Of a stretch of 48,135 nt of DNA, positions 8,101 to 15,841 are shown piece by piece (positions within the stretch are counted from its first letter, which is position 1; every line of letters starts with the position of its first letter). The notes under the pieces are model-generated. The model saw only the letters and a program-made list of their open reading frames with translations, was not told the origin of the DNA and ran no database searches. A program made the position numbers and the translations under genes. Source of the DNA: Sphingobacteriales bacterium TSM_CSS (lineage in GTDB: Bacteria > Bacteroidota > Bacteroidia > Chitinophagales > UBA2359). Location of the stretch: positions 1-48,135 of the forward strand of contig NBMY01000091.1 in assembly GCA_002212985.1 (NCBI GenBank), read 5' to 3'.

Positions 8101-10156
8101 ACCTGCCGGCGGAGTTTGGTCGGGTAGCGCTGCCATTTTTACCAATGCCGGCAACACCTATTTTTCGGCGCAAGATGCCGGCGCGGGCAATTACACCTTG
8201 TATTACACCTTGCCGGGCAATTGTGTTGATTCGGTAGCAATAACCGTGGTGACAGTTGATGTGCAGGATTATTTGCAGGTTTGCCCGCTCGCAGCGCCGG
8301 TTATTACCCTGCCAAATTCGGGTTTGCCCGCAGGCGGGCAATGGTCTTCGGCCAGTTTGCCATCGGGGTTGGTAAACCCTGTGCTGGGAACTTTTAATCC
8401 CACTATTCAGGGCGGCAATGATTTTACCGAAACACTTACCTATTCCTACGACGGCTGTTCAGATGAATTGCAGGTAGATGTTACCAATACAACACTCAGC
8501 CAAAATGCCCTTACTATATGCCAAAACGCCGATGCACAACCGCTGTCGGGCTTTTCGGAACCGCCCGGCGGCACCTGGAGCGGTAACGGCGTGTCACTTA
8601 TCGGAAGCAGTTATTTTTTCAACCCGGCTTCGGTCATACCGGCTGCCTATCAGTTAAGCTATTCGGCAAACGGTTGTACTTCTGTCATGAATGCTACGGT
8701 TTTACCCATTAATGCAGGCGCTGATATTGTAAAATGCGCCACCGATGCCACGTTTGTTATTCAAACTATTTCACCGCCCAACCCGCCCGGCGGCATCTGG
8801 ACAGGAACGGGCATTTTGCCCGGCGCCGGCAGTTTGGGCATTTTTGACCCCGCCATTGCCGATAGCGTTAACCAAATTATATATGAATCAACCGCCGGCT
8901 GCACCGATACGCTTACTGTTTACGTTAATTCGGTAGAAGATATTACCATACAGGGTTTTGGTACTTTTGTTTGCTATCATAACGCCGATTTGCCCCTGGT
9001 CGGTTTGCCCGAAGGCGGAACTTTCAGCGGGCCGGGGCTTAGCGGAAACCCCACAGCCGGCTATACCTTTAACCCCTTTGCAACCGGGCCGGGGCCGGTT
9101 TTGCTTACCTATCAGTACAACAACGGCTGCAACAACTTAGAATTTTATGCCTTTAATGTGGGCGACTCGCTGCAGGTGCTGGTACCGCCCGATACGCTCA
9201 TTTGCCTTGGGCAAGGGCTGCCGGTATCGGCTTTTGCATCGGGCGGCGCCAACCACAACTATTATTACACGTGGGACAACGGGCTGGGCTACGGTCAAAT
9301 TCACCCCGTTTTCCCTTCGCAAACAACTGCTTACTCCGTAACGGTTACCGATGGTTGCACTCAACCCGCCATCGGTTCGGTTATGGTTACCGTTGCCGAC
9401 TCTATTCAATACACCTACACCACCAACGAGCCCGTTTGCTACGGTCAGGAGGGATTTATACAACTGCAATTGCCACCCGATGCCAACTATGCCGTTGAAT
9501 GGGAACATACCAACACCAATACACTGCTGGTAAATGGCACTGCCGGCGCTTATTATGCCACCATTACCAATACCGATACCGGTTGCAAAACCGAGGCTAT
9601 GCTGGAAATGCCCCACTACCCGTTGCTGTATGCTGCTTTTGAAACCAACGAAAATCAGGCAGGTTGTGTAGGCTCGCTGCAATTGTTTTTTACCGATTTT
9701 AGCGAGGGCGGCACAACCGGCTATTGGGATTTTGGCGATGGCACTACCCTGCCCTATGTTCTGGGGCAAGAGGTTTACCACAGCTACGCCTTGCCGGGGC
9801 AATACACCGTTACCCTGTACCTCGAAAACGAAGGCAATTGCCAGGAGGTAATTACCCGCAACCTGTGCATTGAGCTGAGCAACGATTTTGTTATTCCCAA
9901 CGCTTTTTCGCCCAATGGCGATGGTAAAAACGATGTTTTCAGGGCGGCAGCCATTGGCGTGGAAAATTTCAGCATGGACATTTACAATAGGTTGGGGCAA
10001 TTGGTATTTACCGCCGGCAGCATAGAACAAGGCTGGAATGGCATGTATAACAACAAACCTGCCGAAATTGGTGTGTATGTGTATCAATTGAACTACCAAA
10101 CCATTATTGATGGTAAAACCCATTATTTAAAGGGAAATGTTACCTTAATTAGGTAA
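5129..10156 (+). CDS. Giant T9SS-exported surface protein (CUB-like, two Ig/PKD-like repeat families, PKD, type B sorting domain)
   Basis: A 1675-residue cell-surface protein. I choose ATG 5129 (MKKNATLFILIFFLAANYLHAQ, signal peptide) over the in-frame TTG two codons earlier. Order of parts: a CUB-like domain (~25-145); about six Ig-like repeats with WxPPLxEGANV and LTVTD signatures separated by CP dipeptides (~250-770); about seven repeats with a GGxWSG signature and a conserved Cys (~845-1340); an Ig-like domain (~1350-1425); a PKD domain (YWDFGDGTT, ~1530); and a gliding-motility-associated T9SS type B C-terminal domain (IPNAFSPNGDGKNDVF, ~1585-1675). The family is used for adhesion, gliding or cell-surface display. 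Target unknown. It is probably a single-gene transcription unit. Confidence 0.93.
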   Translation: MKKNATLFILIFFLAANYLHAQYNLGAMNGQTVIDCQGNVVDSGINGNNPGDYGLNENLSFTVCIPNAVEITISVNQFSTEETHDSLTIYAGTAVGGTILLTLNGDQPPVSLTLPGQASGGIECFTFHFYSDLAVTRPGFDISWDATLQQPPPIPPFSIDGVQCLEDSFLITLPAPILCDYVSSGTYTISGINAPGVAAAIPQNCINGQTTSILLQLDAPITSGGAYGLFFNYSYTDICDDVWEFNAVANFNVSNCPLEVTLPPNYNNCGNCSLLLPEVTGGNGVYNYTWSPPLQEGANVPQGNACPPVSTAYSLTVTDGLGQTATATTFVTVCPFSAILPDASFCEGNCLNLTTLTTGGYPPFTYQWAAANPAAVTNIFTNLATNSVCAIANTTLSVTVTDASGNTATDNANLTVCPMSATVSTSGYYCGSPLPVSVNASGGSGQYNYLWNPPLSEGSTVSGGTVVVTQPALYNVTVTDALTGAIVVISDVLIDLCPFEISILAPDTLCNETGNISAEVSGPGNSYSFLWQPPLNEGANVASGTINISQPTTYNLTVTDNLTAEQLTASWLVNICPLEGFVSVAVYACDSITDVNFCIPVQVLAEGGDGNYSVQWQAPFDTLSGLGPHFICITDTIMPITAIISDGTGSSITSTGWLQNCPFIVTIDGPSSVCDDTGYCAEIEALPLGGTFEYTFAWQPPFDYLAGPGPHTVCFNANTPSPATVSVMVQSGNELFLASQDIAICPYYVDVEIDSLLCPGQSDTLRLDIGGGVPPYALNWSVNSGGNQFGIDIQLPYDPYIVTAPPTATPYSIEFVAIITDANGAIATDTAVVLFNPSPNLPPAVVQSCQDAAAFVLLLPDAGLWEGDNISGSAFSLADAGTFDLTYTEGECSATTQAIVYPTPQFSEVYATCQGGAPFTLIAPPLPGTWSDALGLVNPAGLFTPSAPGVFDVTYTTADGCTAETTVTVQGITLNTSAVQVCNSDVQLFAAPAGGVWSGSAAIFTNAGNTYFSAQDAGAGNYTLYYTLPGNCVDSVAITVVTVDVQDYLQVCPLAAPVITLPNSGLPAGGQWSSASLPSGLVNPVLGTFNPTIQGGNDFTETLTYSYDGCSDELQVDVTNTTLSQNALTICQNADAQPLSGFSEPPGGTWSGNGVSLIGSSYFFNPASVIPAAYQLSYSANGCTSVMNATVLPINAGADIVKCATDATFVIQTISPPNPPGGIWTGTGILPGAGSLGIFDPAIADSVNQIIYESTAGCTDTLTVYVNSVEDITIQGFGTFVCYHNADLPLVGLPEGGTFSGPGLSGNPTAGYTFNPFATGPGPVLLTYQYNNGCNNLEFYAFNVGDSLQVLVPPDTLICLGQGLPVSAFASGGANHNYYYTWDNGLGYGQIHPVFPSQTTAYSVTVTDGCTQPAIGSVMVTVADSIQYTYTTNEPVCYGQEGFIQLQLPPDANYAVEWEHTNTNTLLVNGTAGAYYATITNTDTGCKTEAMLEMPHYPLLYAAFETNENQAGCVGSLQLFFTDFSEGGTTGYWDFGDGTTLPYVLGQEVYHSYALPGQYTVTLYLENEGNCQEVITRNLCIELSNDFVIPNAFSPNGDGKNDVFRAAAIGVENFSMDIYNRLGQLVFTAGSIEQGWNGMYNNKPAEIGVYVYQLNYQTIIDGKTHYLKGNVTLIR

Positions 10157-10572
10157 AACCCAATTGCCCTGGGTCTGAAGTGTTTAGCACATAATGATAA
10201 ATATCTATAATATTTTTGGCAGTTATATATTCACTTTCGGGCAATAGCTGAAGCAGGTTTTAAGGATTCATGTAGTGCCAACCTCGAAACGGTTACTGTA
10301 ACACACCTTGTTGTTTGTAACAGACACATGAACACTCAACCCCATTGAGGTTGTGTCTAATGGGTTCTTTATTTCCGAATATTGCACATACAGCTATTCA
10401 TATTTGATACTTTCAGTTTCATTTAACTAAGTGCCAAAAGAGTTTTGCCCAATAAAGGGTGCGAAAAGAATGAAGGAGCATACAGTATAAGGAGTTGATG
10501 CGCTCTTATGTAATACAATTTGCTATTTATCAGCAGGAAGGAAATAGTTAAATTTACACTACCTTTGCTGCC
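10157..10572. other. Intergenic region upstream of the TonB-dependent receptor
   Basis: A 415-bp gap with no gene that I can support. It contains an imperfect hairpin at about 10322-10358 (AGACA pairs with TGTCT, CAACC with GGTTG) lacking a T-run, and the promoter box at 10560-10567. I looked for cobalamin or TPP riboswitch signatures and saw none. Confidence 0.5.
10560..10567 (+). promoter_or_regulatory. TAnnTTTG -7 box overlapping the receptor gene start
   Basis: TACCTTTG is an exact match to the Bacteroidota -7 consensus. Transcription would begin near 10574, on top of the first ATG (10573). Either the mRNA is leaderless or translation starts at the ATG at 10615. No clear -33 TTG lies at the expected distance. 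Confidence 0.5.
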
Positions 10573-12522
10573 ATGATTGGTTCTGCTTCGAAGCAAAAAA
10601 ACAGTAAGCTTACCATGCTTCTGTTTTGTGTATTGCTTCATCTATTGCACCCATATGGTGGCTTTGCCCAACAACCCGATACCTCTTTTCTATTGCCGGC
10701 ACAAACCGTTTCGGCAACAAAAAAGGCTGCCTTGGTTGAACATCATGACATGTTGTCTATCGATTCGGTAACATTGCTGCTTTACGGCAATGAAAATATT
10801 GCCCAGCTATTGGCAGATGTAAGTTTTACCGCCATTAAAAATTACGGTCCAGGCAGCTTGTCAACCATTGCGCTGCGTGGATTAGGTTCTCAACAAACCA
10901 TGGTATCGTGGAATGGTTTCAGTATTCAAAACCCTATGAATGGCATTGCCGACTTGAGTTTGGTTAATTTACTGATGACGGAAGGCATAGAAATTAGCTT
11001 TGCAAAACAAAGTATTTTTAATATTGGAGAAACCATTGGTGGCAATATTAACCTGTATAACAAGCCCGACTATGAAAGCGGATTTAGGGTAAAAACCAGT
11101 TCGGGAATGGGAAGTTTTGGCAATTTTTCGCAGGGCGTACAGGTTGGGTTTGGAAATGCTGCCATTTTTACCCGAATAAAAACACATGTTGGGCAGGCTG
11201 AAAATAATTTTCCGTTTACCAACCCCGTATTACCCGGAAAACCAACAGTACAACTGCAACATGCTGCCCTGAAACAATATGGCGCCATGTATGAATTGTA
11301 CGGAAAATGGAACAAACAACAGGAAGCCGGTCTTGCGGTTTGGTATGAAAACAGCAGCCGGCAAATTCCGGCGCCGGTAACAGCGGGCACGTCGGCTGCT
11401 TTGCAAGACGATGCCTCGCTAAGGGTTGCCGCCCATTGGAATTATCGGGGAGCGAAGGCAGAGGTACAGGTAAAATCGGGCTGGTTTGCCGAAAAACTCT
11501 ATTATTCCGACAGTCTTTCGGGCATTTCATCGGACAATAAGGCCCAGACCTGGTTTAACACGGCCGAAACCGTTTTCACCCGAAACAAACCGTTTCAGTT
11601 TACCGTTGGCTGTACCAACCGCTTGCAAACAGCCAAAGCCGATGCGTATGGGCAGCAACGGCAGCAAAATCTGGCATCGGTATATGCGCAATATAACAAA
11701 CAGTTTTTTGGGAATAAGATTAACTTTTCGGCAGGCATGAGGCAAAGTATGGTAAATCTGTCGTTTACTCCGCTTACTGCACAGGCAAACATTGGTGTTA
11801 CAATTTACCCTTGGTTGGTACTCCATGTTTCGGGGAGCAAAAATTACCGTTTACCAACCTTTAACGATTTGTACTGGCAACCGGGCGGCAATACACAACT
11901 TAAACCCGAAAACGGCTGGGCGCAGCAGGCCGGTATTACCATTTCCAAAAAAGGAAAAGCTATTGAAGGAACGGTTTTGGCAACTGTTCATAACAACTTG
12001 GTAACCAATTGGATACAATGGCTGCCGACTCCTGAAAACAATGCCTTATGGCAACCGGTAAACCACAGCAAAGTATGGGCAAGGGGAGCAGAATTAGGCT
12101 TAAACGGTTTATACTCGGCAAATAACTTGTTGTTAAGGGTAAGAAGCGCCGCCAACTACCAATTGATAAATAAAATACAGGAAACCGGGGCAACGGGACA
12201 GTTTATATATGTACCCTGCTATACCTGGCAAAACAGCCTACACATTGGTGTACGAAAAACAGCATTGCAGTTACAGGCAAATTACTTTGGTAAACGCTAT
12301 ACCACTACCGACAACAGCCGGTTTTTACCTCCGTATTGGTTAGTAAACGCCGGCGTTTTGCAACAAGTGGATATTCATAAAATACGGATTACCGTGCGTG
12401 GCAGGGTAAACAACCTGCTGAATAAATATTACGAAACCATTGAATACCGACCTATGCCGGGCATAAATTATGAAATTAGCGCAACTTTAGAGCTTCAATA
12501 CTTCCCAAAATGCTTGTATTGA
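10573..12522 (+). CDS. TonB-dependent outer-membrane receptor
   Basis: About 649 residues: signal peptide ending near GGFAQQ, a plug domain (ENIAQLLADVSFTAIKNYGPGSLSTIALRG, where the IALRGLGSQQT stretch is the typical plug motif), then a 22-strand-type beta-barrel ending in aromatic FPKCLY. TonB-dependent receptors import scarce ligands (siderophores, cobalamin, glycans) across the outer membrane using TonB energy. There is no SusC-type N-terminal extension and no SusD partner next to it, so a BtuB/FepA-like small-ligand receptor is more likely than a glycan importer. The ligand is not inferable. An internal ATG at 10615 is an alternative start. A Nudix gene follows 57 bp downstream. Confidence 0.88.
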   Translation: MIGSASKQKNSKLTMLLFCVLLHLLHPYGGFAQQPDTSFLLPAQTVSATKKAALVEHHDMLSIDSVTLLLYGNENIAQLLADVSFTAIKNYGPGSLSTIALRGLGSQQTMVSWNGFSIQNPMNGIADLSLVNLLMTEGIEISFAKQSIFNIGETIGGNINLYNKPDYESGFRVKTSSGMGSFGNFSQGVQVGFGNAAIFTRIKTHVGQAENNFPFTNPVLPGKPTVQLQHAALKQYGAMYELYGKWNKQQEAGLAVWYENSSRQIPAPVTAGTSAALQDDASLRVAAHWNYRGAKAEVQVKSGWFAEKLYYSDSLSGISSDNKAQTWFNTAETVFTRNKPFQFTVGCTNRLQTAKADAYGQQRQQNLASVYAQYNKQFFGNKINFSAGMRQSMVNLSFTPLTAQANIGVTIYPWLVLHVSGSKNYRLPTFNDLYWQPGGNTQLKPENGWAQQAGITISKKGKAIEGTVLATVHNNLVTNWIQWLPTPENNALWQPVNHSKVWARGAELGLNGLYSANNLLLRVRSAANYQLINKIQETGATGQFIYVPCYTWQNSLHIGVRKTALQLQANYFGKRYTTTDNSRFLPPYWLVNAGVLQQVDIHKIRITVRGRVNNLLNKYYETIEYRPMPGINYEISATLELQYFPKCLY

Positions 12523-12579
12523 GGGCGGTTTTAAACAACTGCTGCCTTTTGGAGGTTAAGAAAACAATAAACAAGGGAT

Positions 12580-13107
12580 ATGAATTATTGCAGTCACTGC
12601 GGCGCCGTTGTGCAATTGATTCACCTGCCCAACGACAACCTGCCAAGGTTTGTTTGTACGGCATGTGCCACCATTCATTATCAAAATCCCAAAATGGTAA
12701 CAGGTTGCCTGGTGTACTGGCAAGACAAAGTTTTGCTGTGCAAAAGAGCCATAGAACCGTGCAAGGGTTTGTGGAACATTCCGGCGGGCTATTTGGAAAA
12801 CGGCGAAACCGCCGAAATGGGCGCTGTACGAGAAGTTTGGGAAGAGTCATCCGCAACTGTTACGGTGCAAGGGCTGCATTGCCTATACAGCATACCACGC
12901 ATAAACCAAGTTTACCTCATCTTTCTGGCTACACTTGCTGCCCCACAGTTTTCTTCAACAACAGAGAGTTCTGAAGTGGCACTTTTTTCGGAAAATGAAA
13001 TTAACTGGAATGAAATTGCGTTTACTTCATCGATTTTTGCACTGCAACACTTTTTTTCTGATTTGAGGAGCGGGAAAAGCCAGGTGCATATCGGGTCTTT
13101 TACCTGA
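12580..13107 (+). CDS. Nudix hydrolase with N-terminal zinc ribbon
   Basis: A 175-residue Nudix enzyme; the family hydrolyses nucleoside diphosphates linked to another moiety. Residues 4-29 form a four-Cys zinc ribbon (C4, C7, C26, C29), as in NudC-like and ADP-ribose pyrophosphatase-like members. The Nudix box spans residues 70-92: G70, E76, then R84-E85-V-W-E88-E89. The usual Gly after EE is Ser, a conservative change that leaves the metal-binding Glu residues intact. Likely substrates are NADH/NAD-type or ADP-ribose-type dinucleotides, but the sequence does not decide this. It lies 57 bp behind the TonB receptor and may be co-transcribed. Confidence 0.88.
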   Translation: MNYCSHCGAVVQLIHLPNDNLPRFVCTACATIHYQNPKMVTGCLVYWQDKVLLCKRAIEPCKGLWNIPAGYLENGETAEMGAVREVWEESSATVTVQGLHCLYSIPRINQVYLIFLATLAAPQFSSTTESSEVALFSENEINWNEIAFTSSIFALQHFFSDLRSGKSQVHIGSFT

Positions 13108-13151
13108 TAAAAGTTGATGAGTACAAGTAATGTAATTTCCCGATTATTTCA

Positions 13152-13159
13152 TACCTTTA
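13152..13159 (+). promoter_or_regulatory. -7 box of the rhomboid gene
   Basis: TACCTTTA matches TAnnTTTG at seven of eight positions and lies 35 bp before the ATG at 13195, giving a short leader. No clear -33 element was found. Confidence 0.45.
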
Positions 13160-13194
13160 CCCCATCTGAATAACAGTACAAATAACATAGCCTT

Positions 13195-13812
13195 ATGTTT
13201 ACACTGCTTTTGGTTATTGTTACCGGCATTACCTCTTATCTTGCCTTTAACGATTACGGTTTGCGGCAAAAACTCATTTTTTCGCCCTATGCTATTAAAC
13301 GCACCGGAGAATATTACCGTTTTTTGAGTTCGGGGTTGATACATGCCAACTGGCTGCACCTGATTTTCAATATGTTTGTGTTGTACCAATTTGGTCAAAT
13401 TGTAGAGGCCTATTACAATGACGCCTTTGGGCAGGCCGGTAACATGCTTTATATATTGCTCTACTTTGGGGGTATAATTATGTCGGAAATGTATAGTTAC
13501 TTCCAACACAAAAACAATCCTCAATATGCAAGTTTAGGCGCATCGGGGGCGGTTTCGGCGGTTGTTTTTACCTTTATTCTGTTCGAACCGTGGGCCGATT
13601 TGCAGTTTATTTTCTTTCCTTTTATACCCATAAAAGCGGTAGTAGTAGGCGTTTTGTACCTTGCCTACTCGTGGTATGCCGCCCGCAACATACAGGATAA
13701 TATTGGGCACAATGCTCACTTTTACGGTGGCATTTTTGGTATTGCCTTTACTCTGGCATTTGAGCCACGATTAGCAATTTATTTTTACGAACAGATCCGG
13801 GGCGGCATGTAG
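13195..13812 (+). CDS. Rhomboid-family intramembrane serine protease
   Basis: A 205-residue membrane protease with about six TM helices. Diagnostic features: HANWLHLIFNMFVL (residues 50-63, the conserved H/N helix), the catalytic serine motif GASG (115-118, Ser117), and the catalytic histidine in AHFYGGIFG (His175). All three are intact, so it should be active. Rhomboids cleave TM substrates within the inner membrane. The substrate is unknown. A dedicated promoter-like box precedes it. Confidence 0.92.
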   Translation: MFTLLLVIVTGITSYLAFNDYGLRQKLIFSPYAIKRTGEYYRFLSSGLIHANWLHLIFNMFVLYQFGQIVEAYYNDAFGQAGNMLYILLYFGGIIMSEMYSYFQHKNNPQYASLGASGAVSAVVFTFILFEPWADLQFIFFPFIPIKAVVVGVLYLAYSWYAARNIQDNIGHNAHFYGGIFGIAFTLAFEPRLAIYFYEQIRGGM

Positions 13813-13842
13813 GGCTCAAAACAGCATGGTGTAAAAAATAAA

Positions 13843-13884
13843 TCGGGTTGGTTGCTGCTTGTTGAGCAACAGCAACCAACCCGA
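13843..13884 (-). terminator. Strong hairpin terminator of the bacilliredoxin gene
   Basis: A perfect 15-bp stem (13843-13857 pairs with 13870-13884; arm TCGGGTTGGTTGCTG) is followed on the minus strand by a T-rich run (TTTATTTTTTAC). It sits 21 bp beyond the bacilliredoxin stop and also faces the rhomboid gene end. Confidence 0.8.
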
Positions 13885-13905
13885 AGCAGCATGAAGCCGT
13901 ATTTG

Positions 13906-14322
13906 TTAACAGTATTCTTCAAAAGCGGTTAAGAGGTGCCGGGCAATAACCTGAGCTGCCACGCCCTCAATCTGATGGCGCTCTACAAAATGCACCAATT
14001 TGCCATCTTTAAACAAAGCCATAGAAGGAGACGAAGGCGGATAAGGCAATGTGTATTTGCGCACCTGATTAGTGGCGGCTGTGTCAACGCCGGCAAAAAC
14101 GGTGGCAAATTTATCGGGTTTTTTGTTGGCATACTGCATGGCCAATTTGGCAGCGGGGCGTGCATTTCCGGCAGCACAACCGCAAACCGAGTTAATCACA
14201 ATAAAAACAGTACCTTTGGTGTTGGTAATAATGTCATCAACCTGATCGGTTGTGGTAAGGTCTTCAAAACCTATATCAACCAAATCGGCTTTCATGGGTG
14301 TGGTAATGTGCAATGGATACAT
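13906..14322 (-). CDS. BrxA/BrxB-family bacilliredoxin
   Basis: A 138-residue thioredoxin-fold protein of the YphP/YqiW family, close to the family's usual ~140 residues. The characteristic CGC motif occupies residues 47-49 (INSVCGCA), followed by the family-typical GNARPA. In Firmicutes these proteins remove bacillithiol from S-bacillithiolated proteins. Many Bacteroidota also carry the family, and bacillithiol or a related thiol is the probable partner here by inference. A monocistronic unit with a strong terminator. Confidence 0.92.
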   Translation of the reverse strand: MYPLHITTPMKADLVDIGFEDLTTTDQVDDIITNTKGTVFIVINSVCGCAAGNARPAAKLAMQYANKKPDKFATVFAGVDTAATNQVRKYTLPYPPSSPSMALFKDGKLVHFVERHQIEGVAAQVIARHLLTAFEEYC

Positions 14323-14706
14323 GGTAAAAGCAACAATTTTGTTTAACTGATAGAAAATTTGTCGGGGTTAAACCGGTTATGTGCCGGCATATTGTTTTAC
14401 TAAGAGATACAGCCCTTAATGAACACAAACAAACGGTTTATGGTTTAACATGCATTAAAACAAAAGAACCACACGACTGTTGCGGTTAAAGGCAAAATAA
14501 TCTGGCAAAAAATGCAGGTTTTGAATTCACTTTTTGCTTTACGGCTGTTTATGCAAATTTGTAAAAAGAGCAAAAGTTGAAGTGGCAAATTTTTTTTACT
14601 AATTTCAATAACTTAATTTGATTTTTTCCGTACAAAATTGTAGCTTTACAGTTACTATTTGTATCAAAAACTCCGATATTTACTGGCAATTTAAAAATAC
14701 ATACTC
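14323..14706. other. Divergent intergenic region
   Basis: A 384-bp gap between the divergent bacilliredoxin and cohesin-like genes. The right half is AT-rich and holds the promoter at 14617-14648. I see no gene or RNA in the rest. Confidence 0.5.
14617..14648 (+). promoter_or_regulatory. Bacteroidota promoter (TTTG-N20-TAGCTTTA)
   Basis: TTTG at 14617-14620 and TAGCTTTA at 14641-14648 are separated by 20 bp, the spacing of the Bacteroidota primary-sigma consensus. The leader to the ATG at 14707 is about 50 nt. This is the best complete promoter in the window. Confidence 0.65.
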
Positions 14707-15516
14707 ATGAAAAATCTATTCACCCTTTTTGTGGTATTGCTCTTAACTGCCCAACTCAGTTTTGCTGGCGTGGTAGATGTGCGTTTTACCAACGGCAACT
14801 TGTCTGACAACAGCTACTGTGTTACCGTGCAGGTAAAAGCGCAAGACATTAGTTTTGAAATTGGCAGCGCAACGGTATTTTTTACCTATAACACTGCCGC
14901 CCTGCGCAACCCTGCTGCAACTCCCATCAAATTCAGCGAAACCGATTTGTGCGCTCTTAGCGGCACTACTTCTTTTTACCGAAACAGTTTTACCTCGCTC
15001 GAAACCGGCGAACTGGGTGAAGGAAATTATGCCATATTGCTACTTGCTCCCAACCAAGGCTGCCCTACCATTACCAATGCTGAGTGGGTTGATGTAGCCC
15101 AATTCTGTTTTGAGGTTGTTGATGCTTCGGCACCTGCCAATTTAGCTTTCAGCACCAAATACACCGCTTTCAACACAGTTGATAACAGCGGCTACCAGCA
15201 TGATTTGGGCGAACTCAGCAGCGCTTTGGAAGCCGTATCGGTTCCCAGCCTCGAAACCGCCACCACCGGTATTGTTATTTACCCCAACTACACCCAAAAC
15301 AAAGTTACCGTTGAATATGGGGTAAAAGAAAGCGGCACTGTAAATATTGCCGTTTACGATATGCTTGGACGCAATGTGTACACTGCCCAAAAGAATGTAA
15401 TTTCCGGCAAACATACCTTAGATGTTGACCTGTCAAAATTTGGCAACGGCTACTACCTCATAGAAATAGACAACGGTACCGAAAAAGTAACGGAAAAAAT
15501 TCTGCTGGCCAAGTAG
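14707..15516 (+). CDS. Secreted cohesin-like protein with T9SS type A sorting domain
   Basis: A 269-residue exported protein. Signal peptide MKNLFTLFVVLLLTAQLSFAG; then a beta-rich domain (~20-165) with a cohesin/carbohydrate-binding-like layout (DVRFTN...VTVQVKAQD...GSATVFFTYNTAALR...VDVAQFCFEV); then a T9SS type A sorting domain (~185-269, VIYPNYTQNKVTVEY, GYYLIEI, ending KILLAK). The usual PNP motif of the sorting domain reads PNY here. No enzyme motif. Cohesin resemblance is by strand pattern only. It has its own promoter and a strong terminator, so it is probably monocistronic. Confidence 0.85.
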   Translation: MKNLFTLFVVLLLTAQLSFAGVVDVRFTNGNLSDNSYCVTVQVKAQDISFEIGSATVFFTYNTAALRNPAATPIKFSETDLCALSGTTSFYRNSFTSLETGELGEGNYAILLLAPNQGCPTITNAEWVDVAQFCFEVVDASAPANLAFSTKYTAFNTVDNSGYQHDLGELSSALEAVSVPSLETATTGIVIYPNYTQNKVTVEYGVKESGTVNIAVYDMLGRNVYTAQKNVISGKHTLDVDLSKFGNGYYLIEIDNGTEKVTEKILLAK

Positions 15517-15544
15517 CAATACACAAGACAGATTAACCCAACAC

Positions 15545-15575
15545 ATAAGGCTGCCTGAATGAGCAGCCTTTTGTG
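15545..15575. terminator. Bidirectional hairpin terminator
   Basis: AGGCTGC (15548-15554) pairs with GCAGCCT (15563-15569), followed on the plus strand by TTTGTGTTTTT. It lies 31 bp after the cohesin-like gene and 50 bp after the minus-strand DUF5989 gene, and probably serves the plus-strand gene mainly. Confidence 0.72.
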
Positions 15576-15618
15576 TTTTTGGGCAAAAAACATGAATCTA
15601 AGTATTGAACTGCCCCGG

Positions 15619-15771
15619 CTAAAACAACGTATAAATAAAAGGTGTTACAGCAGAACCGCCCGAAAAAATGAGCAAAATGCCCAACAACAGCAATACAATA
15701 ATTATGGGAGCAAGCCACCATTTTTTGCGCTCCATCAAAAACAACCAGAAATCTTTTAAAAACTCCAGCAT
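15619..15771 (-). CDS. DUF5989 family small membrane protein
   Basis: A 50-residue gene easily missed because of its size. The product begins MLEFLKDFWLFLMERKKWW, continues with one hydrophobic helix (APIIIVLLLLGILLIF) and ends SGGSAVTPFIYTLF. This matches, from my knowledge of the family, DUF5989 proteins, which sit beside NodU/TobZ-type carbamoyltransferases and SxtJ-like membrane proteins. It starts 70 bp after the carbamoyltransferase stop on the same strand, so co-transcription is likely. SxtJ, which often lies between them, is absent. A longer antisense-style frame overlapping this stretch (15533-15721) is spurious. Confidence 0.88.
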   Translation of the reverse strand: MLEFLKDFWLFLMERKKWWLAPIIIVLLLLGILLIFSGGSAVTPFIYTLF

Positions 15772-15841
15772 AGGACAGTATAAGTTAAATTGAGTTGAAA
15801 TTTACGCAGAAAAATCACACAAAAGAACAACGTATTGGTGC

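Noticed and set aside
9137..10123. 328-codon open frame antisense to the giant surface protein
   Set aside because: The plus-strand frame encodes clear PKD and T9SS type B domains; the antisense product is a low-complexity shadow.
10157..10572. Cobalamin or TPP riboswitch upstream of the TonB receptor
   Set aside because: None of the conserved box sequences of these riboswitches was seen; only an imperfect hairpin.
15533..15721. 62-codon minus-strand frame
   Set aside because: It overlaps the DUF5989 gene in another frame, and the DUF5989 product is a clear family match.
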